Shown: piece by piece, positions 1 to 6,447 of the stretch | How positions within the stretch are numbered: the first letter of the stretch is position 1 | Layout of the letters: each line of letters begins with the position of its first letter | DNA from: Limnohabitans sp. | Lineage (GTDB): Bacteria; Pseudomonadota; Gammaproteobacteria; Burkholderiales; Burkholderiaceae_C | Assembly (NCBI GenBank): GCA_030729445.1 | Contig: JANQXJ010000281.1 | Coordinates: forward strand, 1-11,106 | Direction: 5' to 3' | Length of the DNA: 11,106 bases | Notes under the pieces: model-generated | Told to the model about the DNA's origin: nothing | Databases searched by the model: none | Seen by the model: the letters and a program-made list of their open reading frames with translations, nothing else | Made by a program: the position numbers and the translations under genes

Positions 1-348
1 GGCCTGCATCAGGGCGCGTTCGTGCGGGTCGGTTTGTTGCGCGGCAAAAGCCTGGGTCAGGCGCTGGAGTTCTGGGTCTTCTGAGGCCGAGGTGCTCGGG
101 GCGGCGATCGCCTGCGTCATGCGGTCCAGCAACACCTGGCGTTGGTCCAGGGGCAGGGCGGTGGTGTCGGCCACGGTGTCGGTGGCGCGGGCCAGCAAGT
201 AGCCGATGGCCACCGGCGCCTGCAAGGCTTTGGGCAACAGGCGAATGGACAGGTCGAACGAGCGCGACACGTGGCGCAGCAACTGGCGCTGGGCTGCACT
301 CAGGCCCGGACGCGCTGGGGTGGACGGGAATGGGGGGGGCGTGATCAT
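1..348 (-). CDS. Squalene/phytoene synthase family protein, N-terminal part (truncated by window edge)
   Basis: Reading the minus strand from the ATG at 348-346 gives 116 codons that stay open to base 1, so the C-terminal part lies outside the window. The segment around residues 28-62 (SRSF, then LLPKAL, then YLLARATDTVADT) resembles the first conserved block of trans-prenyltransferases of the squalene/phytoene synthase family. D57 and D61 form the DxxxD aspartate-rich motif that binds the diphosphate of the isoprenoid substrate through Mg2+. Such enzymes join two prenyl diphosphates head to head to make hopanoid or carotenoid precursors. An AGGGA Shine-Dalgarno (complement of 355-359) sits 6 nt before the ATG and supports this start. 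The gene is divergent from the efflux operon and shares its 85-bp promoter region. Which subtype it is (squalene, presqualene or phytoene) cannot be told from this part. Confidence 0.8.
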   Translation of the reverse strand, partial: MITPPPFPSTPARPGLSAAQRQLLRHVSRSFDLSIRLLPKALQAPVAIGYLLARATDTVADTTALPLDQRQVLLDRMTQAIAAPSTSASEDPELQRLTQAFAAQQTDPHERALMQA

Positions 349-367
349 GGTCAATCCCTATTGTCGC

Positions 368-396
368 TTGACAGGTGTGGGCGCTTTGAATAGATT
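368..396 (+). promoter_or_regulatory. Sigma70-type promoter of the RND efflux operon
   Basis: A perfect -35 hexamer TTGACA (368-373) is followed after 17 bp by TAGATT (391-396), which matches four of six -10 positions. The predicted transcription start is near 403, about 30 bp before the adaptor ATG at 434. It lies in the divergent gap between the prenyl-synthase gene and the efflux genes. This is a consensus match only. Confidence 0.6.
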
Positions 397-410
397 ACTA
401 ACCAGTCAGT
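397..410 (+). promoter_or_regulatory. Candidate TetR-family operator over the transcription start
   Basis: ACTAAC (397-402), a two-base centre and GTCAGT (405-410) form an imperfect dyad with half-site ACTRAC and one mismatched pair. It begins right after the -10 box and covers the predicted transcription start, which is where a repressor would block initiation. Short dyads of this kind are typical of TetR/AcrR-type repressors next to RND pumps. The cognate regulator is not in the window, so the family assignment is inference. Confidence 0.45.
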
Positions 411-433
411 CATTATCATTTTCTGGATTCCCC

Positions 434-1585
434 ATGCCCTTTTTGATGCCACTCGCCGCCCGGCGGGTATCTGGTTTGTGCGCGCTTGCTGCTTTAGTGA
501 CCACTTTGGTGGCATGTTCCAAGGCCGAGGCCCCACAAGAGCCCCTGCGCTCGGTCAAGCTGTTGACGGTGGCGGGCAGTGATCTGAACCTGGGTGGCGA
601 GTACGCGGCCGAGGTGCGGGCGCGGGTGGAGTCGCGCTTGGGCTTTCGGGTGGGGGGCAAGCTGGTGCAGCGTCCCGCCGAGCCGGGGCAACGCGTGGCC
701 GCTGGCCAGTTGCTGGCTTTGGTGGATGCGCAGGATTTTCAGTTGGCCGCGCAAGCCGCCCAGGCCCAGGTGAGTGCTGCGCAAAGTCAACGCGATTTGG
801 CAGCAGCCGAATTCAAGCGCTTTGAGGCGCTAAAGGCGCAAAACTTCATCAGCGGTGCCGAGTTGGAGCGGCGCGAGGCCAGCCTGAAGGCGGCCGATGC
901 GGCCCTGAACCAAGCCAAAGCGCAGGCCCAGGCGCAGGGCAACCAGGCGGGCTATGCCCGTTTAACAGCCAGCCATGCGGGCGTGATCACCGCTGTGGAG
1001 GCCGAAATCGGGCAGGTCGTGTCGGCGGGTCAGCCGGTGGTGCGATTGGCCCACGACGGCCCGCGTGACGCGGTGTTTGCTGTGTCTGAGTCGGCCATCA
1101 CGGCGATCCGGTTCGGCCAGAGCATGCAGGCCACGGTGCTGAGCAACGGGCAGATGGTGCAAGGCACTGTGCGCGAAATGGCGGCCAGTGCCGACCCGGT
1201 CACGCGCACTTATGCCGTCAAGCTGGCGCTGGCGCCGAGTGTGGGCGGGGCCTTGCCTTTGGGGGCCACTTTGAATGTGCGTGCCCCCGGGGCGTCCGGT
1301 GGTGTGGCCTCGGCCATCAAACTGCCCACCAGCGCTTTGCGCCAAGAGGGGCAAGGCACGGCGGTTTGGGTCCTGGACGAAGCCACCATGACGGTCAACA
1401 GCCAAGCGGTGCAGTTGGGCCCGGTGGATGGCAACGAGGTGGTGGTCACCTCGGGACTCCAGCCCGGACAAAAAGTGGTCAGCGCCGGGGTGCATGTGTT
1501 GTCGCCCGGTCAGAAGGTGACGGTGTACGGCGCTGCGCCAGCATCGGCATCAGGGGCCTTGCCTGCAGCTTCTGCCCCACGGTGA
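434..1585 (+). CDS. RND efflux periplasmic adaptor (membrane fusion) lipoprotein
   Basis: This 383-residue protein should link the inner-membrane RND pump to an outer-membrane channel. The chosen start at 434 gives a typical lipoprotein signal peptide: basic R10-R11, a hydrophobic core, then lipobox L25-V-A-C28, so the mature protein would be lipid-anchored at Cys28. An upstream in-frame extension to 206 is possible but runs through the promoter and the divergent gene, and would bury the signal. After the signal come a first lipoyl-like half around residues 60-97, an Ala/Gln-rich alpha-helical hairpin (about 98-175), the second lipoyl half (GVITAV...GQVVSAGQPV), then a beta-barrel region with the family-typical ADPVTRTY segment. 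The tail is Ala/Ser/Pro-rich. The Shine-Dalgarno is weak. The stop lies 4 bp before the pump gene. The substrate is unknown. The closest general class is the AcrA/MexA-like adaptors (HlyD superfamily). Confidence 0.88.
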   Translation: MPFLMPLAARRVSGLCALAALVTTLVACSKAEAPQEPLRSVKLLTVAGSDLNLGGEYAAEVRARVESRLGFRVGGKLVQRPAEPGQRVAAGQLLALVDAQDFQLAAQAAQAQVSAAQSQRDLAAAEFKRFEALKAQNFISGAELERREASLKAADAALNQAKAQAQAQGNQAGYARLTASHAGVITAVEAEIGQVVSAGQPVVRLAHDGPRDAVFAVSESAITAIRFGQSMQATVLSNGQMVQGTVREMAASADPVTRTYAVKLALAPSVGGALPLGATLNVRAPGASGGVASAIKLPTSALRQEGQGTAVWVLDEATMTVNSQAVQLGPVDGNEVVVTSGLQPGQKVVSAGVHVLSPGQKVTVYGAAPASASGALPAASAPR

Positions 1586-1589
1586 TCGC

Positions 1590-4500
1590 ATGCGCAGCAC
1601 CGACAACACCCGATTCAACCTCTCGCGCTGGGCGCTGGAGCACCCGGCCCTGACGCGCTACCTGATGGTGGTGCTGATGGTGCTGGGCATGGCGTCTTAT
1701 TTCCAGCTGGGGCAAGACGAAGACCCGCCCTTCACCTTCCGTGCCATGGTGGTGCGGGCCTATTGGCCTGGGGCCACGGCCGAGCAAGTGGCCCAGCAGG
1801 TGACCGACAAGATCGAGCGCACGCTGCAAGAGGTGCCGTTTGCCGACAAGATCCGCAGCTATTCCAAGCCGGGTGAGGCGCAGATCATTTTTCAGATCAA
1901 GGACAACTCGGACCCGGCGGACGTGCCGCACATTTGGTACACCGTGCGCAAAAAGATCGGTGACATGCGCGGCAGCTTGCCGCCGGGTGTGGTGGGGCCG
2001 TTTTTCAACGACGAGTTTGGTGATGTGTACGGCGTGATCTACGCGCTGAGCGGCCAAGGGTTCACCCCGGCCGAGGTCAAAACCCAGGCTGACAGCTTGC
2101 GCCAGCAGCTGCTGCGCGTGCCCGATGTGGCCAAGGTCGAGTTGTTTGGCGTGCAAGACGAGAAGGTGTTTGTGGAGGTCTCGCAAAAGCGGCTCTCGCA
2201 AATGGGTCTGGACATGGCCAGTGTGTTGGCCCAGCTGAACCAACAAAACGCGGTGGAGTCGGCGGGCAGCATCCAGTCACCTGCCGATGTGGTGCAGGTG
2301 CGCGTGGGCGGTCAGTTCCAGAGTCTGGATGATTTGAGGGCCTTGCCGATTCGCGGCGCCTCGGGCGCGCAAATTCGCCTGTCCGACATCGCCACGGTGA
2401 CTCGTGGCTATGCCGACCCGGCCAATGTGAAGGTGCGCCATGAGGGGCAAGAGGTCATTGCACTGGGCGTGTCCATGGCCAAAGGCGGCGACATCATCGC
2501 GCTGGGCAAGTCCTTGCGTGTGGCGATTGCGGCCACACAGGCCAGCTTGCCTGCAGGCATGAGCCTGACCCAGGTGCAAGACCAGCCCAGTGCGGTGTCG
2601 AGCTCGGTCAATGAGTTCATCAAGGTGCTGATCGAGGCGGTGGTGATTGTGTTGGCGGTGAGCTTTTTGGCGCTGGGGCTGCACAAGCGGCCGGGCAACA
2701 ACCCCCTGTGGCGGCGCTGGACGCTGGACATCCGCCCCGGTTTGGTGGTGGGCATCACCATCCCGCTGGTGCTGGCGGTGACCTTTTTGGCCATGCATTA
2801 CCTGGGTATTGGCCTGCACAAGATTTCGCTGGGCTCGCTCATCATCGCTTTGGGCTTGCTGGTGGACGACGCCATCATCGCGGTGGAGATGATGGTGCGC
2901 AAAATGGAAGAGGGCTACGACAAGGTGCGCGCGGCCACCTTCACCTATGAGCTGACGGCCATGCCCATGTTGACGGGCACTTTGATCACGGCGGCGGGCT
3001 TCTTGCCGATTGGCATGGCCAAGTCGATGACGGGCGAGTACACCTTTGCGATTTTTGCGGTCACGGTGGTGGCGCTCTTGGTCAGTTGGGTGGCTTCGGT
3101 TTACTTTGTGCCTTACTTGGGCACATTGCTGCTCAAGCCACCGGCGCATGTGGTGGCGGCCGAACAACTCGATTCGCCACAGATGTACGACACGCCGTTT
3201 TACCGGCACTTTCGCGCTTGGGTGACCTGGTGCGTCACGCACCGCTGGAAAACGATCGGCATCACCATCGCTTTGTTTGCGCTGGGCATCGTGGGCATGG
3301 GCAAGGTGCAGCAGCAGTTCTTTCCGGATTCCAGCCGACCCGAAATCATGGTGGACCTGTGGCTGCCCGAGGGCTCGCCGGTCAAGGCCAGTGAAGACAT
3401 CACGCGCCGCGTGGAGCAGCGCTTGGCCCAAGAAGAGGGCGTCAAATCGGTCACGGCCTGGGTGGGCTCGGGCGTGCCGCGTTTTTACCTGCCGCTGGAC
3501 CAGGTGTTTCCACAGACCAACGTGTCGCAGCTGATCGTGCAGCCGACCGACTTGAAAACCCGTGAAGTGCTGCGGGTCAAGCTGCCCGCCTTGCTGGCCC
3601 AGGAGTTCCCCGAGGTGCGCGGGCGTGTGAAATTGCTGCCCAATGGCCCGCCTGTGCCTTACCCGGTGCAGTTCCGCGTGGTGGGGCCGGACCCCAAGGT
3701 CTTGCGTCTGAAGGCCGACGAGATCAAGGCCCAGATGCGCCAGAACCCCAATACGCGCGGCGTGAACGACAACTGGAACGAGTCCGTCAAGTCGGTGCGC
3801 CTCGAGGTGGACCAGGCCAAAGCCCGCGCTTTGGGCGTGAGCAGCCAGTCCATCGCGCAGGCTTCACGCACCTTGCTGACGGGCAGCGCGGTGGGGCAGT
3901 ACCGTGAAGGCGACAAGCTGATCGAGATCGTGCTGCGCCAGCCATTGGCCGAGCGCGATGCTTTGTCGGACCTGGGCCAGGCTTATGTGCCCACGGCTTC
4001 GGGTCGTTTCATTCCTTTGCTGCAAATTGCCACGCCCATCTTGGCCTGGGAGCCGGGTGTGATGTGGCGCGAGGGGCGGCAGTTTGCCATCACTGTGCAG
4101 GCCGACATCGCCGAGGGCCTGCAAGGGGCCACGGTCACCACGCAGTTGCTGCCGGACTTGAAAAAGACCGAGGCCACTTGGCAAGGCCAGGGCTTGATCG
4201 GCTATCGCATTGAGGTGGCGGGCGCGGTGGAAGAAAGCGCCAAGGGGTCGGCCTCGATCGCAGCGGGTGTGCCCGTGATGCTGTTCATCACCTTCACGCT
4301 GCTCATGCTGCAGCTGCAAAGCTTCAGCCGCGCGATGCTGGTGTTTTTGACCGGCCCCCTGGGTATGGCGGGTGTGGCGGGGGCATTGCTCGTGCTGGAC
4401 CGGCCGTTTGGCTTTGTGGCGTTGCTGGGCGTGATTGCACTGATGGGCATGATCCAACGCAACTCGGTCATTTTGATCGACCAGATTGAGCAAGACCGGG

Positions 4501-4745
4501 CCGCAGGCATGGCCCCGTGGCAGGCGATTGTGGAGTCGGCGGTGCGGCGTTTACGCCCCATCGTGCTCACGGCGGCTGCGGCGGTGCTGGCCATGATTCC
4601 GCTGTCGCGCAGCATTTTCTGGGGGCCAATGGCAGTCGCCATCATGGGTGGCCTGATTGTGGCCACGGCCTTGACGCTGCTGGCGCTGCCGGCTATGTAC
4701 GCGGCTTGGTTCCGAATTGAGCGCCCAAATCAAGCCCGTGCATGA
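1590..4745 (+). CDS. RND-family inner-membrane efflux pump (AcrB-type permease)
   Basis: At 1051 residues this is the usual size for a proton-driven RND exporter (ACR_tran family). TM1 lies at about 20-42, followed by DEDPPFTFRAMVV and WPGATAEQV at the start of the porter domain. TM4 carries GLLVDDAI with D426 and D427, equivalent to AcrB D407/D408 of the proton relay. In the second half, the segment equivalent to AcrB TM10 reads MIQRNSVILIDQ, so the position of AcrB K940 is Arg957. A basic insert at about 365-380 (HKRPGNNPLWRRWTLD) between the first two helices of the first helical bundle accounts for the roughly 19-residue offset from AcrB. The gene follows the adaptor by 4 bp and is probably translationally coupled to it, since I see no strong ribosome binding site of its own. 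No outer-membrane factor follows, so the pump probably borrows a TolC-like channel encoded elsewhere. The ORF is intact. The substrate (drug, solvent, triclosan-like) cannot be read from the sequence. Confidence 0.92.
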   Translation: MRSTDNTRFNLSRWALEHPALTRYLMVVLMVLGMASYFQLGQDEDPPFTFRAMVVRAYWPGATAEQVAQQVTDKIERTLQEVPFADKIRSYSKPGEAQIIFQIKDNSDPADVPHIWYTVRKKIGDMRGSLPPGVVGPFFNDEFGDVYGVIYALSGQGFTPAEVKTQADSLRQQLLRVPDVAKVELFGVQDEKVFVEVSQKRLSQMGLDMASVLAQLNQQNAVESAGSIQSPADVVQVRVGGQFQSLDDLRALPIRGASGAQIRLSDIATVTRGYADPANVKVRHEGQEVIALGVSMAKGGDIIALGKSLRVAIAATQASLPAGMSLTQVQDQPSAVSSSVNEFIKVLIEAVVIVLAVSFLALGLHKRPGNNPLWRRWTLDIRPGLVVGITIPLVLAVTFLAMHYLGIGLHKISLGSLIIALGLLVDDAIIAVEMMVRKMEEGYDKVRAATFTYELTAMPMLTGTLITAAGFLPIGMAKSMTGEYTFAIFAVTVVALLVSWVASVYFVPYLGTLLLKPPAHVVAAEQLDSPQMYDTPFYRHFRAWVTWCVTHRWKTIGITIALFALGIVGMGKVQQQFFPDSSRPEIMVDLWLPEGSPVKASEDITRRVEQRLAQEEGVKSVTAWVGSGVPRFYLPLDQVFPQTNVSQLIVQPTDLKTREVLRVKLPALLAQEFPEVRGRVKLLPNGPPVPYPVQFRVVGPDPKVLRLKADEIKAQMRQNPNTRGVNDNWNESVKSVRLEVDQAKARALGVSSQSIAQASRTLLTGSAVGQYREGDKLIEIVLRQPLAERDALSDLGQAYVPTASGRFIPLLQIATPILAWEPGVMWREGRQFAITVQADIAEGLQGATVTTQLLPDLKKTEATWQGQGLIGYRIEVAGAVEESAKGSASIAAGVPVMLFITFTLLMLQLQSFSRAMLVFLTGPLGMAGVAGALLVLDRPFGFVALLGVIALMGMIQRNSVILIDQIEQDRAAGMAPWQAIVESAVRRLRPIVLTAAAAVLAMIPLSRSIFWGPMAVAIMGGLIVATALTLLALPAMYAAWFRIERPNQARA

Positions 4746-4771
4746 AATTGCCCAATTGAACCCGCTAAAAT
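4742..4771 (+). promoter_or_regulatory. Weak candidate promoter for the tRNA-Leu / tig region
   Basis: TAAAAT (4766-4771) matches five of six -10 positions. The only reasonable -35 partner is ATGAAA (4742-4747) at 18 bp, a four-of-six match that overlaps the stop codon of the pump gene. Transcription would start near 4778 and run through the hairpins at 4776-4850 before the tRNA at 4861. No better promoter was seen between the T-run and the tRNA. Confidence 0.3.
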
Positions 4772-4793
4772 AGAAAGTTGACCGATTTCAACT

Positions 4794-4850
4794 GGGCGGT
4801 CAGGCATGTCGGGGGCTTTCGGGCCGTTTGATAAGCCTGTCGCCCTTTTT
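4794..4850 (+). terminator. Intrinsic-terminator-like hairpin after the RND operon / before tRNA-Leu
   Basis: GGGCG (4794-4798) pairs with CGCCC (4841-4845) and CAGGC (4801-4805) with GCCTG (4835-4839), separated by a small internal loop (GT against T). A run of five T follows at 4846-4850, then GTTT. The 29-nt apical loop can form a short GGC/GCC helix (4814-4816 with 4823-4825). It may end the efflux transcript or act as an attenuator in the tRNA-Leu leader. The long loop makes it atypical for a simple terminator. Confidence 0.55.
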
Positions 4851-4860
4851 GTTTGGACCT

Positions 4861-4947
4861 GCGCGGGTGGCGAAATTGGTAGACGCACCAGGTTTAGGTC
4901 CTGACGGTGGCAACACTGTGCGGGTTCGAGTCCCGCCCCGCGCACCA
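4861..4947 (+). tRNA. tRNA-Leu (anticodon UAG), CCA encoded
   Basis: This is a complete 87-nt class II tRNA. The acceptor stem is GCGCGGG (4861-4867) with CCCGCGC (4937-4943), discriminator A4944 and encoded CCA 4945-4947. The anticodon loop TTTAGGT (4893-4899) gives anticodon TAG at 4895-4897, which reads CUN leucine codons. The long variable arm CGGTG-GCAA-CACTG is the leucine-type arm, and the T arm is GCGGG-TTCGAGT-CCCGC. The outermost anticodon-stem pair is C4888 with A4904, a mismatch. The gene lies 63 bp before tig and may share its transcript. Confidence 0.97.
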
Positions 4948-4959
4948 ACCGACTTGTGG

Positions 4960-4978
4960 CCGATGGGTTAACCATCGG
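4960..4978 (+). other. Hairpin in the tRNA-Leu to tig gap
   Basis: CCGATGG (4960-4966) and CCATCGG (4972-4978) form a perfect 7-bp stem with a 5-nt loop, 12 nt after the tRNA CCA end and 32 nt before the tig start. No T-run follows, so it is not a classical terminator. It could mark the tRNA/mRNA processing junction or stabilise the 5' end of the tig mRNA. The role is inference. Confidence 0.5.
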
Positions 4979-5010
4979 GCTGAGAGACATTCAATTAACC
5001 GAGAACGACG

Positions 5011-6324
5011 ATGACTGTGACTGTTGAAACCCTTGAAAAGCTGGAACGCAAGATCACCCTGTCTGTGCCTGTGACGGCCATTCAGACCGAAGTGGATGCA
5101 CGCCTGAAGAAAATGGCCCGCACGGTCAAGATGGACGGTTTCCGTCCTGGCAAGGTGCCCATGAATGTGGTCGCCCAGCGCTATGGTTACTCGGTGCAGT
5201 ACGAAGTTTTGAACGACAAGGTGGGCGAGGCTTTTGCTGTGGCCGCCAACGAAGCCCAAGTGCGTGTGGCCGGTCAGCCCCGCATTTCCGAAAAAGAAGG
5301 CGCGCCTGAAGGCGAGCTGAACTTCGAAGCCATTTTTGAGGTCTATCCCGAAGTCAAGCTGGGCAACCTGGCCGACACCGAAGTCGAAAAATTGACCGCC
5401 GAAGTCTCTGACGCCGCCATCGACAAAACCGTGGACATTTTGCGCAAGCAGCGCCGCACCTTTGCTCAGCGTGCCCAAGACGCCGCAGCGCAAGACGGCG
5501 ACCGCGCCACCATCGACTTCGAAGGCAAGATTGACGGTGAAGTGTTCTCCGGCGGCAAAGCCGACGATTTCCAGTTCATCTTGGGCGACGGCCAGATGCT
5601 CAAGGAATTTGAAGACGCCGTGCGCGGCATGAAGTCGGGTGAAAGCAAGACTTTCCCCTTGGCTTTCCCAGCCGATTACCACGGTCAAGACGTCGCAGGC
5701 AAAACCGCTGACTTCATGGTCACCGTCAAGAAAATCGAAGCCGCCAACCTGCCCGAAGTCAACGAAGCGCTGGCCAAATCCTTGGGCATCGCCGACGCCA
5801 CCGTGGAAGGCTTGCGCGCCGACATCCGTAAAAACCTCGAGCGAGAAGTGAAATTCCGCTTGCTGGCCCGTAACAAGCAAGCCGCCATGGACGCCTTGGT
5901 CGCCAAGGCCGAGTTGGAGCTGCCCCAGTCGATCGTGCAAAACGAAATCGAGCGCCTGAAAGAAGGTGCCCGCGCTGATTTGAAGCAACGCGGCATCAAG
6001 GACGCCGACAAGGCCCCGATCCCTGACGACATCTTCCGCCCTCAAGCCGAGCAGCGCGTGCGCTTGGGTCTGGTTGTGGCCGAAGTGGTGCGTGGCAACA
6101 CTTTGCACGCCAAGGCCGAGCAGATTCAGGCCCACATCCAAGAGTTGGCCGCCAGCTATGAGCGTCCCGATGACGTGGTGCGTTGGTACAACAGCGACAA
6201 CCAGCGCATGGCCGAGGTCGAGGCGGTGGTGATCGAAAGCAATGTTTCCGAGTTCGTTTTGGCCCAGGCCAAAGTGGTCGAGAAAGCCATCTCGTTTGAA
6301 GAGCTGATGGGTCAACAGGCCTGA
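5011..6324 (+). CDS. tig: Trigger factor, ribosome-associated chaperone
   Basis: Trigger factor binds the ribosome near the tunnel exit and shields nascent chains, with peptidyl-prolyl isomerase activity. The 437-residue length is normal for the family. The N-terminal ribosome-binding domain carries the signature GFRPGKVP at residues 43-50, followed by MNVVAQRYG. The FKBP-like isomerase domain spans about 160-245 (GDRATIDFEG, then FPADYHGQDVAGK). The remaining C-terminal half is the helical chaperone domain, which forms the arms of the substrate cradle. The start at 5011 follows CCGAGAACGACG, a weak ribosome binding site, and the protein begins MTVTVETLEKLERK, as expected for an intact N terminus. 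It heads the tig-clpP-clpX-lon cluster. The long minus-strand open frame over it is a codon-bias shadow. Confidence 0.97.
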   Translation: MTVTVETLEKLERKITLSVPVTAIQTEVDARLKKMARTVKMDGFRPGKVPMNVVAQRYGYSVQYEVLNDKVGEAFAVAANEAQVRVAGQPRISEKEGAPEGELNFEAIFEVYPEVKLGNLADTEVEKLTAEVSDAAIDKTVDILRKQRRTFAQRAQDAAAQDGDRATIDFEGKIDGEVFSGGKADDFQFILGDGQMLKEFEDAVRGMKSGESKTFPLAFPADYHGQDVAGKTADFMVTVKKIEAANLPEVNEALAKSLGIADATVEGLRADIRKNLEREVKFRLLARNKQAAMDALVAKAELELPQSIVQNEIERLKEGARADLKQRGIKDADKAPIPDDIFRPQAEQRVRLGLVVAEVVRGNTLHAKAEQIQAHIQELAASYERPDDVVRWYNSDNQRMAEVEAVVIESNVSEFVLAQAKVVEKAISFEELMGQQA

Positions 6325-6347
6325 TCGGTTATTTGAATCCTAGATGA

Positions 6348-6390
6348 ATGGGGCTTGTGCCGGGCTTGCAGTCTGGCTCACAAGCCCCAT
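6348..6390 (+). other. Perfect 12-bp hairpin between tig and clpP
   Basis: ATGGGGCTTGTG (6348-6359) and CACAAGCCCCAT (6379-6390) form a perfect 12-bp stem with a 19-nt loop, which can itself fold (CCGG with CTGG). It starts 23 bp after the tig stop. Only a weak pyrimidine tract (CTCTTT) follows, so it could be an inefficient terminator, an mRNA-stabilising 3' structure for tig, or a protein-binding dyad. Its right arm contains the CCCCAT box of a candidate heat-shock promoter. Confidence 0.6.
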
Positions 6391-6392
6391 CT
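6365..6392 (+). promoter_or_regulatory. Candidate sigma32 (heat-shock) promoter of clpP, upstream copy
   Basis: CTTGCAG (6365-6371) lies 13 bp before CCCCATCT (6385-6392). The sigma32 consensus is CTTGAAA, 13-14 bp, CCCCATNT, so the -35 matches five of seven and the -10 is complete. Transcription would start near 6397-6400, leaving a leader of about 50 nt before the clpP ATG. ClpP is a known sigma32 target in E. coli. Assignment here is from consensus only. Confidence 0.5.
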
Positions 6393-6402
6393 CTTTGGTG
6401 GG

Positions 6403-6431
6403 CTTGAAAACCCGGTTAAAGTTATCCATGA
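6403..6431 (+). promoter_or_regulatory. Candidate sigma32 promoter of clpP, downstream copy
   Basis: A perfect CTTGAAA (6403-6409) is followed after 14 bp by ATCCATGA (6424-6431), which matches the CCAT core but not the first two C or the final T of CCCCATNT. The start would fall near 6436, only about 12 nt before the ATG, so the leader would be very short. It is weaker than the upstream candidate because of that placement. Confidence 0.35.
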
Positions 6432-6447
6432 AATTTCTGGAGAAAAG

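Noticed and set aside
206..433. In-frame N-terminal extension of the adaptor lipoprotein
   Set aside because: It would cross the promoter, the operator-like dyad and the divergent gene start, and would place 76 residues before a clear signal peptide and lipobox.
2277..3431. 384-codon minus-strand open frame within the RND pump gene
   Set aside because: It is extremely His/Arg/Gln-rich, has no recognisable motif, and the pump gene on the other strand is intact.
4893..5010. tRNA-Leu as an integration (att) site with a nearby mobile element
   Set aside because: The tRNA is complete, tig follows 63 bp later, and no integrase, direct repeat of the tRNA 3' end or foreign-looking gene is present.
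4894..6315. 473-codon open frame on the minus strand opposite tig
   Set aside because: It overlaps a fully recognisable tig and the tRNA-Leu. Its His/Leu/Gly-rich translation has no family character and is the antisense reading expected from biased codon use.
6355..6447. TTG-initiated 31-residue extension of ClpP
   Set aside because: The ATG at 6448 has a good GGAG ribosome binding site and gives a standard ClpP with short propeptide. The extension runs through the hairpin and promoter candidates.
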